Assembly (NCBI RefSeq): GCF_022627325.1
Contig: NZ_JAETZZ010000005.1
Location: forward strand, 124,001-188,000
Source: Pseudomonas putida
GTDB lineage: Bacteria > Pseudomonadota > Gammaproteobacteria > Pseudomonadales > Pseudomonadaceae
Direction of reading: 5' to 3'
DNA: 64,000 bases
This document shows positions 44,095-54,369 of the stretch, in pieces. Numbering within the stretch: the first letter of the stretch is position 1; each line of letters begins with the position of its first letter. The notes beneath the pieces were generated by a model that saw only the letters and a program-made list of their open reading frames with translations, did no database searches and had not been told where the DNA came from. The translations under genes were made by a program, and so were the position numbers.

Positions 44095-44627
44095 GGTTTG
44101 GCCTCGTCGACCAGGCCCTGATACAGCGGCGCCAGTTGCTCGCGCCACACGCTGGCATCGACGACGCCCACATGCTTGTAGCGGATGATGCCCTTGGCGT
44201 CGATCAGGAACGTCTCCGGCGCGCCATAAACGCCCAGGTCCAGGCCCAGGCTGCCCTGTTCATCGCGAATATCCAGCTGGTAGGGGTTGTGGAAGTCGGC
44301 CAGCCACTTCTGGGCGGCAGCATTGTCGTCCTTGTAGTTGATGCCGTAGATCACCACGCCCTGCCCGGCAAGCTGGTTCAGGTAAGGGTGCTCGACCTTG
44401 CACGACGGGCACCAGGTGGCCCATACGTTGACCAGCGCCGGGCGGCCTTGCAGATCCGCCTCGGTCAGGGTGCGATCACCTTGGGTCGAGGCCAGGGAAA
44501 ACGCCGGGAACGGTTTGCCGATCATTGCCGAGGGCAGCTCGTCGGGTTTGAGGAACAGGCCTTTGTAGAGGAAAACAACCACCAGCAGGAATACCGCCAG
44601 TGGCACCACCATGATCCAACGCTTCAT
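44091..44627 (-). CDS. dsbE: Thiol:disulfide interchange protein DsbE/CcmG
   Basis: 178 residues. N-terminal membrane anchor (3-21) followed by a periplasmic thioredoxin domain with WCPSC (Cys73, Cys76), and GVYGAPETFLIDAKG containing the cis-Pro loop. Delivers reductant to CcmH and apocytochrome. ATG 44627 overlaps ccmF by four bases. Confidence 0.95.
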   Translation of the reverse strand: MKRWIMVVPLAVFLLVVVFLYKGLFLKPDELPSAMIGKPFPAFSLASTQGDRTLTEADLQGRPALVNVWATWCPSCKVEHPYLNQLAGQGVVIYGINYKDDNAAAQKWLADFHNPYQLDIRDEQGSLGLDLGVYGAPETFLIDAKGIIRYKHVGVVDASVWREQLAPLYQGLVDEAKP

Positions 44628-46612
44628 GCAGCTGCTCCAGACACGCCCAGGACATCACGCACCCGGGTCTTGACCTTGACGCGATAGCGCCGGTCGAGGG
44701 CCGCCAGCAAACCGCCCAGGCCGGTCAACAGACCGCCCAGCCAGATCCAGCGGACGTAAGGCTTGATATGCACGCGCACGGCCCAGGCGCCGTTGTCCAG
44801 CGGCTCGCCCAAGGCGACGTACAGGTCGCGGGTGAAACCAGCATCGATGCCGGCCTCGGTCATCATCGACTGCTGCACGGTGTAGAGGCGCTTCTCGGGG
44901 TGCAGCGTGGTCACTTCACGGCCATCGCGGCTGACCACGACGGTGCCCTTGTCGGAACTGAAATTCGGCCCTTCGAAGTGCTTGGCGCCCTGGAACAGGA
45001 ACTGATAGCCCGCCAGCTCCACGCTTTCACCCGGCGCCAGGCGCAGGTCACGCTCGGCACTGTTGTTGCTCGACAGCACCACGCCAAGCGCGCACACCGC
45101 AAGCCCCAGGTGCGCCAGTTGCATGCCCCAGTAGCTGCGCGTCAGGCCACGTACGCCTTTGGCCAAGCCCTTGTGGCGGGTCTTGTCGACAATGTCGCGC
45201 AACCCGCTGAGCACCACCCAGGCTGCCAGGGCAAAGGCGGTCAGGGTCGGCCAGTCGAAGTCGTCGACGATGAAACCGGCCACTGGCGCCAGCACTGCGC
45301 TGGCGATCAGTACCGGCGTCATCATGCTCGCCAGCCACTTGCCAGGGGTGTCCTTCCAACGCACCACCACGCCGACGCCGAGCACCACCATCAGCAGTGC
45401 CATCAGCGGCAGGAACAAGGCATCGAAATAGGGCGGGCCCACCGACAGCTTGGCCCCGGTCAGGGCATCGAGCACCAACGGGTAGAGGGTGCCGAGCAGG
45501 ATCATCGCAGCGGCCACTACCAGCACCAGGTTGTTGGCCAGCAGCAGCGTCTCGCGCGACCACAGGGCAAAGCCCACCTGGCTTTTGACCACCGGGGCAC
45601 GCAGGGCGAACAGGGTCAGCGAACCACCGACCACGAACAGCAGGAAGATCAGGATGAACACACCCCGTGACGGGTCGGAGGCGAAGGCATGCACCGAGGT
45701 CAGCACGCCGGAGCGCACCAGGAACGTCCCCAGCAGGCTCAGCGAGAACGCGGCGATCGCCAGCAGCACGGTCCAGCTCTTGAACACGCCACGCTTCTCC
45801 GTCACTGCCAGCGAGTGGATCAGTGCCGTGCCCACCAGCCAGGGCATGAAAGAGGCATTTTCCACCGGGTCCCAGAACCACCAGCCGCCCCAGCCCAGTT
45901 CGTAGTAGGCCCACCAGGAGCCCAGGGTGATACCCACCCCCAGGAAGGCCCAGGCGATGATGGTCCACGGCCGCGACCAGCGCGCCCAGGCAGCGTCCAG
46001 GCGGCCACCGAGCAAAGCGGCAATGGCGAAGGCAAAGGCCACCGAGAAGCCCACATAGCCCATGTACAGCATGGGCGGGTGAACGATCAGGCCGAAGTCC
46101 TGCAGCAGCGGGTTGAGGTCGCGACCGTCAGTGGGCACTTGTGGCAGCAGGCGCTGGAACGGGTTGGACGTGATGATCAAAAAGCTCAGGAAGCCGACGC
46201 TGATCATGCCCATCACCGCCAGCACGCGGGCCAGCATCACCTGCGGCAGCTGCCGCGAAAACACCGACACGGCAAAGGTCCAGCCGCCCAGGATCAGCGC
46301 CCAGAGCAGCAGCGAACCCTCGTGCGCGCCCCACACGGCGCTGAATTTGTAGTACCAGGGCAAGGCGCTGTTGGAGTTGCTGGCCACATAGGCGACCGAG
46401 AAGTTGTCAGTCATGAAGGCATGGGTCAAACAGGCGAAGGCAAAGGCCAGGAAAGCGAATTGCCCCCAGGCCGCCGGCCGCGCCAGGCTCATCCACAGGC
46501 TGTCGCCACGCCAGGCGCCGAGCAGCGGCACACTGGCCTGCACGGCGGCGAAGCAGATGGCCAGGATCATCGCCAATTGGCCAAGTTCGGGGATCACCAG
46601 CGCTGCGTTCAT
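44624..46612 (-). CDS. ccmF: Haem lyase component CcmF
   Basis: 662 residues with about 14-15 membrane helices. The WWD haem-handling motif is [18 protein letters not shown] near residue 230. Conserved His residues flank it. It is the core of the haem ligation complex. The start overlaps ccmE and the stop overlaps dsbE, both by four bases. Confidence 0.96.
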   Translation of the reverse strand: MNAALVIPELGQLAMILAICFAAVQASVPLLGAWRGDSLWMSLARPAAWGQFAFLAFAFACLTHAFMTDNFSVAYVASNSNSALPWYYKFSAVWGAHEGSLLLWALILGGWTFAVSVFSRQLPQVMLARVLAVMGMISVGFLSFLIITSNPFQRLLPQVPTDGRDLNPLLQDFGLIVHPPMLYMGYVGFSVAFAFAIAALLGGRLDAAWARWSRPWTIIAWAFLGVGITLGSWWAYYELGWGGWWFWDPVENASFMPWLVGTALIHSLAVTEKRGVFKSWTVLLAIAAFSLSLLGTFLVRSGVLTSVHAFASDPSRGVFILIFLLFVVGGSLTLFALRAPVVKSQVGFALWSRETLLLANNLVLVVAAAMILLGTLYPLVLDALTGAKLSVGPPYFDALFLPLMALLMVVLGVGVVVRWKDTPGKWLASMMTPVLIASAVLAPVAGFIVDDFDWPTLTAFALAAWVVLSGLRDIVDKTRHKGLAKGVRGLTRSYWGMQLAHLGLAVCALGVVLSSNNSAERDLRLAPGESVELAGYQFLFQGAKHFEGPNFSSDKGTVVVSRDGREVTTLHPEKRLYTVQQSMMTEAGIDAGFTRDLYVALGEPLDNGAWAVRVHIKPYVRWIWLGGLLTGLGGLLAALDRRYRVKVKTRVRDVLGVSGAAA

Positions 46613-47064
46613 GGTCTGGCCTCCGTACCGGTGGCGGCCTGGCCGCTTTCCTTCAGGGCCTTGGTGACCTCGGGCGGCATGTACTTCTCGTCGTGCTTGG
46701 CCAGTACTTCATCGGCCACCACCACGCCTTCGGCGTTGACCTTGCCCAGGGCGACGATGCCCTGCCCTTCGCGGAACAGGTCGGGCAGGATGCCGCGGTA
46801 GGTGATCGGCACCGACTTGTTGAAGTCGGTGACCACAAAGCGCACGTCCAGCGAGTCGGACGAGCGCTGCACCGAGCCTTTCTCGACCATGCCGCCAGCA
46901 CGGATGCGGGTGTCCAGCGGCGCTTCGCCATTGGCGATCTGAGTGGGCGTGTAGAACAGGTTGATGTTCTGCTGCAGTGCGCTCAAGGCAAAGCCGACGG
47001 CAACCCCGACACCGACCAGCAGGCCGACGATGAGCAACAGGCGTTTCTTGCGCTGCGGATTCAC
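46609..47064 (-). CDS. ccmE: Periplasmic haem chaperone CcmE
   Basis: 151 residues starting at GTG 47064 ([11 protein letters not shown]); the frame upstream overlaps ccmD and is not family-like. A signal anchor at 8-28 is followed by an OB-fold domain and the haem-binding motif [12 protein letters not shown] with covalent His124 and Tyr128. Carries haem from CcmABCD to CcmF. Confidence 0.95.
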   Translation of the reverse strand: MNPQRKKRLLLIVGLLVGVGVAVGFALSALQQNINLFYTPTQIANGEAPLDTRIRAGGMVEKGSVQRSSDSLDVRFVVTDFNKSVPITYRGILPDLFREGQGIVALGKVNAEGVVVADEVLAKHDEKYMPPEVTKALKESGQAATGTEARP

Positions 47065-47237
47065 TGGTTGTTCTCCCGGCGCAAACGGCGCGCCTCTTCT
47101 TGCAGATAGCGACGACGGGCCAGCAGCGGCGCGGCGACATTCAGCGCCAGCACCGCCAGGCAGATGCCATAGGCCGACCACACGTACAGGCCATGGTGGC
47201 CCATGGCGAGAAAATCACCGAAGGTGGCAAAGCTCAT
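47061..47237 (-). CDS. ccmD: Cytochrome c maturation membrane protein CcmD
   Basis: 58 residues with a single membrane helix ([20 protein letters not shown]) and a basic tail ([14 protein letters not shown]), the CcmD pattern. It helps release holo-CcmE from CcmABC. ATG 47237 overlaps ccmC by four bases, and the stop overlaps the GTG of ccmE. Confidence 0.93.
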   Translation of the reverse strand: MSFATFGDFLAMGHHGLYVWSAYGICLAVLALNVAAPLLARRRYLQEEARRLRRENNQ

Positions 47238-48001
47238 TGTGCGGCCCTCCGCCCCAGGCTGTTCAACACTTCGTCCTTGACCCAACTGGCGCGCGCCTCG
47301 CGCTTGAGCACTTCAAGGCGCATGCGCAGCAACAGCACGGCACCGAAGAAGCAGTAGAAACCCAACACCGTGCACAGCAACGGCAGCCACATTTCTGCAG
47401 GCATCGCCGGCTTTTCGGTGAGGGTGAAGGTGGCGCCCTGGTGCAGGGTGTTCCACCACTCCACCGAGTACTTGATGATCGGGATGTTGACCACGCCGAC
47501 GATTGCCAGCACGGCGCACGCCTTGGCCGAGCTGTCACGATTACTGATCGCCTGGCCCAGCGCAATGATGCCGAAGTACAGGAAAAGCAGAATGAGCATG
47601 GACGTGAGGCGGGCGTCCCACACCCACCAGCTGCCCCAGGTCGGCTTGCCCCAGATGGCGCCGGTCACCAGCGCCACGGCGGTCATCCAGGCGCCGATGG
47701 GCGCGGCACATTGCAGGGCCACGTCGGCCAGTTTCATCTTCCACACCAACCCCACTACCCCGGCGACTGCCAGCAGCACGTAGCAGGACTGCGCCAGCAT
47801 CGCCGCCGGCACATGAATGTAGATGATGCGGAAGCTGTTGCCTTGCTGGTAGTCCTGCGGGGCGAACGCCAGGCCCCAGGTGATACCGACCAGCAGCAGA
47901 AGCACGGCAGCGCCGGCCAGCCATGGCAGCATGCGGCCGCTGATGGCATAGAACCATTTCGGGGAGCCCAGCTTGTGGAACCACGTCCAGCTTATTTTCA
48001 T
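47234..48001 (-). CDS. ccmC: Haem exporter / CcmE haem-loading protein CcmC
   Basis: 255 residues, six helices, WWD motif [13 protein letters not shown] near residue 125 flanked by conserved His ([22 protein letters not shown]). Attaches haem to CcmE. ATG 48001 (MKISWTW) was chosen; a 20-codon upstream extension lacks family similarity and would run back into the ccmB gap. Confidence 0.95.
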   Translation of the reverse strand: MKISWTWFHKLGSPKWFYAISGRMLPWLAGAAVLLLLVGITWGLAFAPQDYQQGNSFRIIYIHVPAAMLAQSCYVLLAVAGVVGLVWKMKLADVALQCAAPIGAWMTAVALVTGAIWGKPTWGSWWVWDARLTSMLILLFLYFGIIALGQAISNRDSSAKACAVLAIVGVVNIPIIKYSVEWWNTLHQGATFTLTEKPAMPAEMWLPLLCTVLGFYCFFGAVLLLRMRLEVLKREARASWVKDEVLNSLGRRAAQ

Positions 48002-48023
48002 CAGGGTACATCCAGGGTATTTG

Positions 48024-48041
48024 CCGGGCTTGAGAGCCCGG
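48024..48041 (-). other. Small hairpin in the ccmB-ccmC gap
   Basis: CCGGGC / GCCCGG with a six-base loop, in the only sizeable gap (46 bases) inside the ccm operon. It may moderate coupling between ccmAB and ccmC. Confidence 0.4.
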
Positions 48042-48047
48042 GACTCG

Positions 48048-48716
48048 TTATTCACCGACACTGATCTTCAGGCCGGCCGCTATCGCAAAGGGTGCCAGGG
48101 TTACAGCCAGGGCCGTCAGGCTGGCGAGCCAGAGCAGGTGGCCGGTGGCCGGCATATTCTGCAATGCCGCTTGCAACGCACCACTGCCCAGGATCAATAC
48201 AGGGATATACAACGGCAGTATCAGCAACGCCAGTAACAAACCACCGCGCTTCAGACCGACCGTCAGTGCCGCGCCCACCGCACCCAGCAGGCTCAATACC
48301 GGCGTGCCCAGCAGCAGGGAGCCGAGCAGCACCGGCAAGCAATGGCTCGGCAGCCCCAGCATCAGCGCCAGCAGCGGCGCCAACAATACCAGTGCCAGCC
48401 CGGAAAAGGTCCAGTGCGCCAGCACCTTGGCCAGCACCAGCAACGCCAGCGGGTGCGGCGACAGTACCCACTGTTCCAGCGAGCCATCCTCGAAGTCGCT
48501 GCGGAACAAGCCGTCCAGCGACAGCAGCACTGCCAACAGTGCCGCTACCCAGACCAGCCCAGGCGACAAGGTTTGCAACAATTGGCTTTCCGGGCCAACC
48601 GCCAAGGGAAACAGCGCAACGACGATGGCAAAGAACACCAGGGGGTTGGCCAGCTCGGCAGGGCGACGGAACAGCAGGCGCGCTTCGCGACGCAACAGCG
48701 AAATGAATACGCTCAT
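48048..48716 (-). CDS. ccmB: ABC transporter permease CcmB
   Basis: 222 residues, six helices. Conserved [20 protein letters not shown] at the start, [21 protein letters not shown] in the middle. With CcmA it forms the ATPase that frees haem-loaded CcmE. ATG 48716 overlaps the ccmA stop by four bases. Confidence 0.95.
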   Translation of the reverse strand: MSVFISLLRREARLLFRRPAELANPLVFFAIVVALFPLAVGPESQLLQTLSPGLVWVAALLAVLLSLDGLFRSDFEDGSLEQWVLSPHPLALLVLAKVLAHWTFSGLALVLLAPLLALMLGLPSHCLPVLLGSLLLGTPVLSLLGAVGAALTVGLKRGGLLLALLILPLYIPVLILGSGALQAALQNMPATGHLLWLASLTALAVTLAPFAIAAGLKISVGE

Positions 48717-49345
48717 GCCGCCCATTGCCCCAGGTTCAGTTCACGGTAACCGTAGGGCTTGCGCTCCAGCGTGTGGTGGGTGGTCAGCACCACCGTGCCG
48801 CCCTGCTCGCAGTGGGCCGCCAGGTGCGCTTCCAACTGAGCCACGCCTTGCTTGTCCAGAGCGGTGAACGGTTCGTCGAGAATCCACAGCGGCGGGCAAG
48901 CCAGGTGCAGCCGGGCCAGGGCCACGCGGCGCTGCTGGCCAGCGGACAGGGTATGGCAGGGTACGTCTTCGAAACCGCGCAGCCCTACCGCCTCCAGCGC
49001 CGCCCAGATCGCCTCGCGGCTGGCCGGCTGGTGCAACGCGCACAGCCAGGTGAGATTTTCCTCGGCGCTGAGCAGGTCCTTGATGCCCGCAGCGTGGCCG
49101 ATCCACAGCAGGATGCTGGCCAAAGCGTGGCGCTGTTCGGCCAGTGGCTTGCCGCCCAGCAGAATCTGCCCGGCGGTAGGCTGCATCAAGCCGGCCAGCA
49201 GGCGCAGCAAGCTGGTCTTGCCGCTGCCATTGGGGCCGCTGATTTGCAGCATGTCGCCAGCGCCCAGCTCGAAATCGAGCTGCTCGAACAGCAGGCGCCA
49301 GTCGCGCTCGCAGGCCAAGCCTGCGGCTTGAAGGTGAAGGGTCAC
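48713..49345 (-). CDS. ccmA: ABC transporter ATP-binding protein CcmA
   Basis: 210 residues. Walker [10 protein letters not shown] (37-45), signature [13 protein letters not shown], Walker [14 protein letters not shown] and the H-loop TTHH. First gene of the ccmABCDEFGHI operon; no recognisable FNR/Anr box was seen in the 200 bases upstream. Confidence 0.95.
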   Translation of the reverse strand: MTLHLQAAGLACERDWRLLFEQLDFELGAGDMLQISGPNGSGKTSLLRLLAGLMQPTAGQILLGGKPLAEQRHALASILLWIGHAAGIKDLLSAEENLTWLCALHQPASREAIWAALEAVGLRGFEDVPCHTLSAGQQRRVALARLHLACPPLWILDEPFTALDKQGVAQLEAHLAAHCEQGGTVVLTTHHTLERKPYGYRELNLGQWAA

Positions 49346-49378
49346 GGTTTCGCCTTATCATTGTCGGGCTTCGGGCCG

Positions 49379-49420
49379 GTGTTGGCTGCTACACGGGTGA
49401 ACCCGCGTGGCAGCCAACAC
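49379..49420. other. Near-perfect 42-base hairpin between ccmA and the fliK-like gene
   Basis: GTGTTGGCTGC at 49379-49389 pairs perfectly with GCAGCCAACAC at 49410-49420, and CACGGGT / ACCCG(C)GTG extend the stem with one bulge. The genes on either side diverge, so it would lie in a 5' leader or between promoters rather than at a transcript end. Confidence 0.65.
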
Positions 49421-49536
49421 CGCTCCAGAGCCCTTGTGTCTCAAGTCGCCCCGCGCGCTGCCGTTATACTGGCAACCACCGGCGCGCGGCATTATTACAC
49501 GCGCTGCCGCGCTGCCAAGAGGCCGGGCTCGACAGG

Positions 49537-49546
49537 TTGTATACAA
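49537..49546. promoter_or_regulatory. TTGTATACAA palindrome at the start of the fliK-like gene
   Basis: Same 10-base palindrome as the predicted GclR operators, ending two bases before the ATG at 49549. It takes the place where a ribosome binding site is expected, and none is visible. This may be a true operator or a chance match. Confidence 0.4.
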
Positions 49547-49548
49547 TC

Positions 49549-51105
49549 ATGACTGAAATCAATAGTCTCGGCGCACAAACTGCGATCAACAGCCAAGCCA
49601 TGAAGGCAGGCATGACCGGCGAGCTGCTGCGCCTGATCCAGGCACAACCCGGCCTGCTGGCCCCCGGCGAGACCGCGCAGGCCGAAGTCGTGTCGATGCG
49701 CCAGGCAGGCCAGGAGTTCCAGTTGGTGCTGCGCCTGATACAGGCCAACGGCGTGCAGACGCAATTGCAAGCCAATGCCAACCAGCCCCTGCCCCCCGGC
49801 AGCCAGGTCACCGTCACCCAGCCCGAAAGCAACCGCCTGGCAATCATGCTGCAGCAGGCCAACGCCAGCCAGATCGCCACCCTTACACGCCTGGACACCA
49901 GCAAGGTCCCCGTCGGGACCCTGCTGCAGGGCAAAGTCCTGACCAACCAGGCACTGGCCCAGGTGCCTGGCCAAGCGCCGATCTACCGGGCGCTGGTCAG
50001 CCTGCTCAACAGTGCACAGGCCGGCGCCACCTTGAGCGTCGACAGCCCGCGCCCACTGGCCATTGGCAGCCTGCTCAGCGCACTGGTGCAGGGTGACCAG
50101 TCGCTGCGTTTCGTGCCGCTCAGTGGCAGGCAGGACCAACTGAGCATTGCCCAGCAGCTGCTGACCCAGGAAAACCGCCAGGCTTCGCTGCCCGGCCTGC
50201 TCAACGCGCTGCAACAGCTCACCCGCGACCCGAGCGCCGATGGCGGCCTGCGCGCCAGTGCCGAACGCCTGTTGGCGGGCCTGCCGGACGCCCGGCAACT
50301 GAGCGACGCCAAAGGCGTGGCCCAAGCGCTGAACAACAGTGGCGCCTTTCTTGAAGCGAAATTGCTCGGCGGCTTCCCCGCCAGCATCGCCACAGACCTC
50401 AAGGCACACCTGCTGCGCCTGGTTGCCCAAGCCCCGATCCTGCCGGCGGGCAGCCCCAACCTGGCACCCTCCAGCCTGGCCGTGACCATGCCGGCGCTGG
50501 CGCGCAGTGCCCTGGGCATGCTTGAACGGGTCAGCCCCAAGCCGCAGCCTGGGGCATTTCCGTTGCCATCGCGCTTGCTCAAGGCCCTGGAAGACGAAGG
50601 TGACCTGCAACAACTGCTGCGCCTGGCTGCAGCTGCCGTTTCACGCTTGCAAAACCATGCCATGAGCAGCCTGCAACAAACCGGCACGCTGGAAAATGGC
50701 AACCTGCAGACCACCTGGCAAACAGAAGTACCGATCCGCCACGGCCAGGAGTTCATCCCGTTGCAGGTCAAGATCCAGCGCGAGGAAACCCCGCAACAGC
50801 AGGCCGAACAACAACAGGAATCGCAAGACCCGCTGCAAGCCCTGTGGCGCCTGGAGCTCGCGTTCGACCTCTCGCCCCTTGGCCCGTTGCAAGTACAGGC
50901 ACAATTGAGCCAAGGCCGCCTGAGCGGGCACCTGTGGGCAGAGCGCGAACCAACAGCCAGGCTCATCGACAGCCAGCTCGGTGCCTTGCGCAGTCGCCTG
51001 CTGGAACGCGGCCTGGACGTCGGTGACCTGGAATGCCACCCGGGCATCCCCCCTCAAGGCCCGCGCACACGGGTAGAGCAACGCTGGGTAGACGAAAACG
51101 CATGA
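49549..51105 (+). CDS. FliK-family flagellar hook-length control-like protein
   Basis: 518 residues. Gln/Ala/Leu-rich with low-complexity stretches in the first 350 residues. The C-terminal part (about 380-500: VPIRHGQEFIPLQVKIQREE, LAFDLSPLGPLQVQAQLSQG and LRSRLLERGLDV) is the Flg_hook domain of FliK/secretion ruler proteins. ATG 49549 has no ribosome site in front, and an in-frame TTG at 49537 lies within the operator-like palindrome, so the start is uncertain. It couples to the FlhB-like gene by ATGA. Probably a second ruler distinct from the main fliK. Confidence 0.82.
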   Translation: MTEINSLGAQTAINSQAMKAGMTGELLRLIQAQPGLLAPGETAQAEVVSMRQAGQEFQLVLRLIQANGVQTQLQANANQPLPPGSQVTVTQPESNRLAIMLQQANASQIATLTRLDTSKVPVGTLLQGKVLTNQALAQVPGQAPIYRALVSLLNSAQAGATLSVDSPRPLAIGSLLSALVQGDQSLRFVPLSGRQDQLSIAQQLLTQENRQASLPGLLNALQQLTRDPSADGGLRASAERLLAGLPDARQLSDAKGVAQALNNSGAFLEAKLLGGFPASIATDLKAHLLRLVAQAPILPAGSPNLAPSSLAVTMPALARSALGMLERVSPKPQPGAFPLPSRLLKALEDEGDLQQLLRLAAAAVSRLQNHAMSSLQQTGTLENGNLQTTWQTEVPIRHGQEFIPLQVKIQREETPQQQAEQQQESQDPLQALWRLELAFDLSPLGPLQVQAQLSQGRLSGHLWAEREPTARLIDSQLGALRSRLLERGLDVGDLECHPGIPPQGPRTRVEQRWVDENA

Positions 51106-51446
51106 CACAGAAACCGACACGCCAGGCGATTGCCCTGACCTACGACGGCCAACAGGCCCCGACCCTCAGCGCCAAGGGTGACGATGCGCTGGCCGAGGCC
51201 ATCCTGGCTTTGGCCCGCGAGCACGAGGTACCGATCTACGAAAATGCCGAGCTTGTGCGCCTGCTGGCTCGCCTTGAGCTGGGCGAACAGATTCCTGAAG
51301 CGCTGTACCTGACCATCGCCGAAATCATTGCCTTCGCCTGGCAACTGCGCGGCCGTGTGCCGGCAGGCTTCGCCGACGACCCGGCAGCGCCCCGTGACGT
51401 CACGCCAACGCCGCTGGGCCTGCCCACGGGTGGTAGCGTTACCTGA
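51102..51446 (+). CDS. FlhB C-terminal-domain protein (FhlB/FlhX-like export switch)
   Basis: 114 residues. Corresponds only to the cytoplasmic domain of FlhB after the autocleavage site: the start KPTRQAIALTYDGQQAPTLSAKG aligns with the PTHYAVALKY segment (the NPTH Asn-Pro-Thr-His is not intact: the motif reads PTR), followed by AREHEVPIYENAELVRLL and LGEQIPEALYLTIAEIIAF, given here in parts. No membrane helices. Such stand-alone FhlB proteins can replace the native FlhB domain in some bacteria. Coupled to the fliK-like gene. Confidence 0.88.
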   Translation: MTQKPTRQAIALTYDGQQAPTLSAKGDDALAEAILALAREHEVPIYENAELVRLLARLELGEQIPEALYLTIAEIIAFAWQLRGRVPAGFADDPAAPRDVTPTPLGLPTGGSVT

Positions 51447-51505
51447 CGCCGTTTGCCGCCCCGCTCCACCACCCTGTGCCCCTTCCTCGACAGAAGGGTA
51501 ACCCC

Positions 51506-54229
51506 ATGCAGCCCGCTCCCTCCCCCAGCCCGGCCCTGATCCGCCAGGCGTTGAAAGGTGTACCGCGCCCCGACCTGCTGGCCCAGCAGGTACTTACCGA
51601 CTGGCTCACCCCCCAGGGCGTGGCGCAATCGCCATTGCTGATCGACGTGGTCACGTTCCATTACCGGACCGAACCGGCGGGTGAAGGCCGCGCCAGTACC
51701 TATACCAAAGCGGTCATCACCCAGAAAATGAACCTGGTCGAAGCATTGCTCGCCAACTGGCAGGGCGAATCCGCGGCAGGCTACGGAGGTTTTCACTATG
51801 GTGACTGGGCAGGCCTCCCGCCACAGGACCCGTTGACCATCGTTGACAGGCTCGAGCCAATCGACCCGCTCTCCAACGCCTCGCCTTACCAAGTGTTCAA
51901 CGGCTTGTACACGCGCACCGAGCCTGCCCGGTACGCACCGGACACGCGCTTGCCGATACGCGCCGAGGACTTTCAGACCGCTGCCTGGAAGCTGAATTTC
52001 CACACCCTGTTCAAACAGCAACTCGACACTTACTGGGCGCAGCAGCAAGCCCAGTACCGGCGGGCCATTCACATCGCCTTCATCGCCGCGTGCAACCGCC
52101 AGGTGGCGCAGGGGAGCCTGTCCGATGCCCAGCGCCGTCTGGTCTGGCGAGCTTGCGGCTTGCTGCCTTACGGCGACCTCAGTGTGTCGTTGCTCAACGT
52201 CTACGGTTACACCTCGACCGACATCCTGTACATCCAGCAGGGCACCAGCAGTGAGACCGTCCTGTACATCCCCGGCAACTCATCGCCCTTTCATGCGTTC
52301 CCCGACGCGCAAGCCATGAAGCACTGGTTTGCCCGCCAGTGCCAGGCCGCAGACAAACGCAGGGCGATGCTGGGCCACTTCGCCCGCGCCGACTGGCCCG
52401 ACGGCCTGGATTTCAGCGGCCTGCGCACGGCGTTGACGGGGCTGGGCCTGTACCCGGTCGCACATCGTTTCAGCGCCCATCACCCTGGCTTTGCCACCAG
52501 CGGCTACTGGGACCCGCAACAGATCATCGATTTCCGCCCAGATACCTATTCACCTCCGATCACCAGCGACCTCTTCGAGCACCTGACCTTGCAGCGCAAG
52601 CAGCGCACCTATGCCGATGCCGACAGCCAGATCACCAGCAACCATGAGATCGACAAGTCCCGATGGGGCAACTACCTCACGCTGGTCACCGCCCTGCTGG
52701 CGCCCCTGGTCATCGTCCTGCCCGAGCTTGCGCCGCTGCTGGTGATCGGTGGCCTGGGCCAGTTCAGCCTGGGCCTCGACCAGGCCATCAATGGCAAGAG
52801 CCTGGAGAGCAAGAACGCGGGTGTCGCCGACCAGACGTTCGGCTTGTTCAACGCCCTGCCCGTGGCCGGGCAGGGCTTAGCCAGGGAGGCAGCGGTGTTT
52901 CGATACTCCCGTCCAGGGTTCTTCGGCTCCGCCCGCGTTGCGGATTTGCTGGGCGCCCCGGTCGGCGCGGCGCCTGTTGCCCAGGCGAGCGATTCGGTGG
53001 AGCTGGCATTCCGGGCCCCGGCGGTCGTGTCCTCCAGTAGCCTGGCGGCCGTGGTGACGCGCGTCGACGAAAACCTTGAGCACCGCTTCATGGCATGGCT
53101 ACAGACGCCCAAAGGCGTGGTCGGTGAATGGGTCGAGTATGAGTTTGCCAGCGACAGCTTCGTCCGCGCCCGAGACACGCACATGATCGCTCCGCTGCGC
53201 TGGCGGCTCGCCGACGGCCAGGACACAGCCCTGACCCTGTCCACCCAGCGGCATGTCGCCACCGACGCCCAGCGCACCACCACCCTTCGGGCATTGGGTA
53301 TCGACCTGGAGGTGCCCATCGACTACGCGCCTTATGAGCAACTGCAACGCACGCCGATCCCCCGGCTGATCAGCAGTGTCTGGTTGGGCGACAGTGTGTT
53401 GCAAGGCGAATTCCTCGAAGCCCTGGTGCACAACACGCGCGTGGCCCGCATCAGTGGTTACCGCTACCAGATACTGCTTTCGCAAAACGACCACCAGGTG
53501 TTTCAGCGCAACATGCTGCTGCTGCGCGCGCGCGCGGTAGGCGCACAGCTGCTGCCCCTGGAAACCCAAGGCTTCTTCCGGGAATTCGCCCATTCAGCCT
53601 ATTACCCGCAATACCTGGCCGCCATCGCTGGCAATGGCGGACCCGGCCGCAACCTTGCCTCCGCTTGCGACATCCTGCGGTACCGGTTGCTCAAGCACTA
53701 TGGCGGGCTTTACCTGGACGCCGACGATCGGTTGCTGGACGCCAGCAGCGGCCAGTTCAGCCCTCCCCTGGCCAACCTGACACTCCAGACCACGGAGGAT
53801 GGCCTGCTGCTCTCGCCACCGGTGTCGAACGACCAGTTGGGCATGTACGTCAAATTCAACAGCAGCATGATCGGCAGCCACCCGGGCAACCCGACGCTGG
53901 ACGCAATTTCTGAAGAAATCCTGCGCCGCTACGGCCTGGAGCCCGACTTCTACAACAGCCGCCCACACCCCCGCCTGGCGCCGCTGTTGTTCCAGGCCTA
54001 TGCCCGGCGCCTGAGTCAGTTGACCGGCCCAGCAGTGCTCAATGACGTAGTCGACCAACAGCTGCCGCTGCTCAAACAGCTGCGGGAAATCTGCCATCTG
54101 CTGATGTCCCCGGTCTACGACATCCATGCAACGCTCAACCTGCGCCGGTTCCACGCAGTGCTGCAGCAGCACGTTCCGCTCGACAGGGTTGCGCGCATTG
54201 GCCGCGAGCATAGCTGGGCCTACACCTGA
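51506..54229 (+). CDS. TcdA/TcdB-type glycosyltransferase toxin-like protein (copy 1)
   Basis: 907 residues from ATG 51506 behind GAAGGG. N-terminal region (about 1-385) contains LLANWQGESAAGYGG and LYIPGNSSPFHAFPD, shared with the next gene. A hydrophobic stretch (about 390-430) could insert into membrane. The glycosyltransferase domain starts at about 613 (RLISSVWLGD) and has the DxD-type motif LYLDADD at Asp738-Asp740-Asp741, preceded by ACDILRYRLLKHYGG. Large clostridial toxins with this fold modify Rho GTPases. No Sec signal is seen; the export route is unknown. Confidence 0.82.
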   Translation: MQPAPSPSPALIRQALKGVPRPDLLAQQVLTDWLTPQGVAQSPLLIDVVTFHYRTEPAGEGRASTYTKAVITQKMNLVEALLANWQGESAAGYGGFHYGDWAGLPPQDPLTIVDRLEPIDPLSNASPYQVFNGLYTRTEPARYAPDTRLPIRAEDFQTAAWKLNFHTLFKQQLDTYWAQQQAQYRRAIHIAFIAACNRQVAQGSLSDAQRRLVWRACGLLPYGDLSVSLLNVYGYTSTDILYIQQGTSSETVLYIPGNSSPFHAFPDAQAMKHWFARQCQAADKRRAMLGHFARADWPDGLDFSGLRTALTGLGLYPVAHRFSAHHPGFATSGYWDPQQIIDFRPDTYSPPITSDLFEHLTLQRKQRTYADADSQITSNHEIDKSRWGNYLTLVTALLAPLVIVLPELAPLLVIGGLGQFSLGLDQAINGKSLESKNAGVADQTFGLFNALPVAGQGLAREAAVFRYSRPGFFGSARVADLLGAPVGAAPVAQASDSVELAFRAPAVVSSSSLAAVVTRVDENLEHRFMAWLQTPKGVVGEWVEYEFASDSFVRARDTHMIAPLRWRLADGQDTALTLSTQRHVATDAQRTTTLRALGIDLEVPIDYAPYEQLQRTPIPRLISSVWLGDSVLQGEFLEALVHNTRVARISGYRYQILLSQNDHQVFQRNMLLLRARAVGAQLLPLETQGFFREFAHSAYYPQYLAAIAGNGGPGRNLASACDILRYRLLKHYGGLYLDADDRLLDASSGQFSPPLANLTLQTTEDGLLLSPPVSNDQLGMYVKFNSSMIGSHPGNPTLDAISEEILRRYGLEPDFYNSRPHPRLAPLLFQAYARRLSQLTGPAVLNDVVDQQLPLLKQLREICHLLMSPVYDIHATLNLRRFHAVLQQHVPLDRVARIGREHSWAYT

Positions 54230-54369
54230 GCGATCCACTGGCGGTTCGCCCGAGTCGGTCCGGTTTGCCCAGGTTAGGCGAACCCTGCGATGTACCTACA
54301 TAAATAGCGCCATCCCTAGCTGCACGCAGGTCACCTTGGCCAGCCCTTACAAACTCAAAGGTAACCGCC

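Noticed and set aside
45689..46801. 370-codon open frame on the plus strand opposite ccmF/ccmE
   Set aside because: Crosses two real minus-strand genes in the shadow frame; composition is unlike a protein family.
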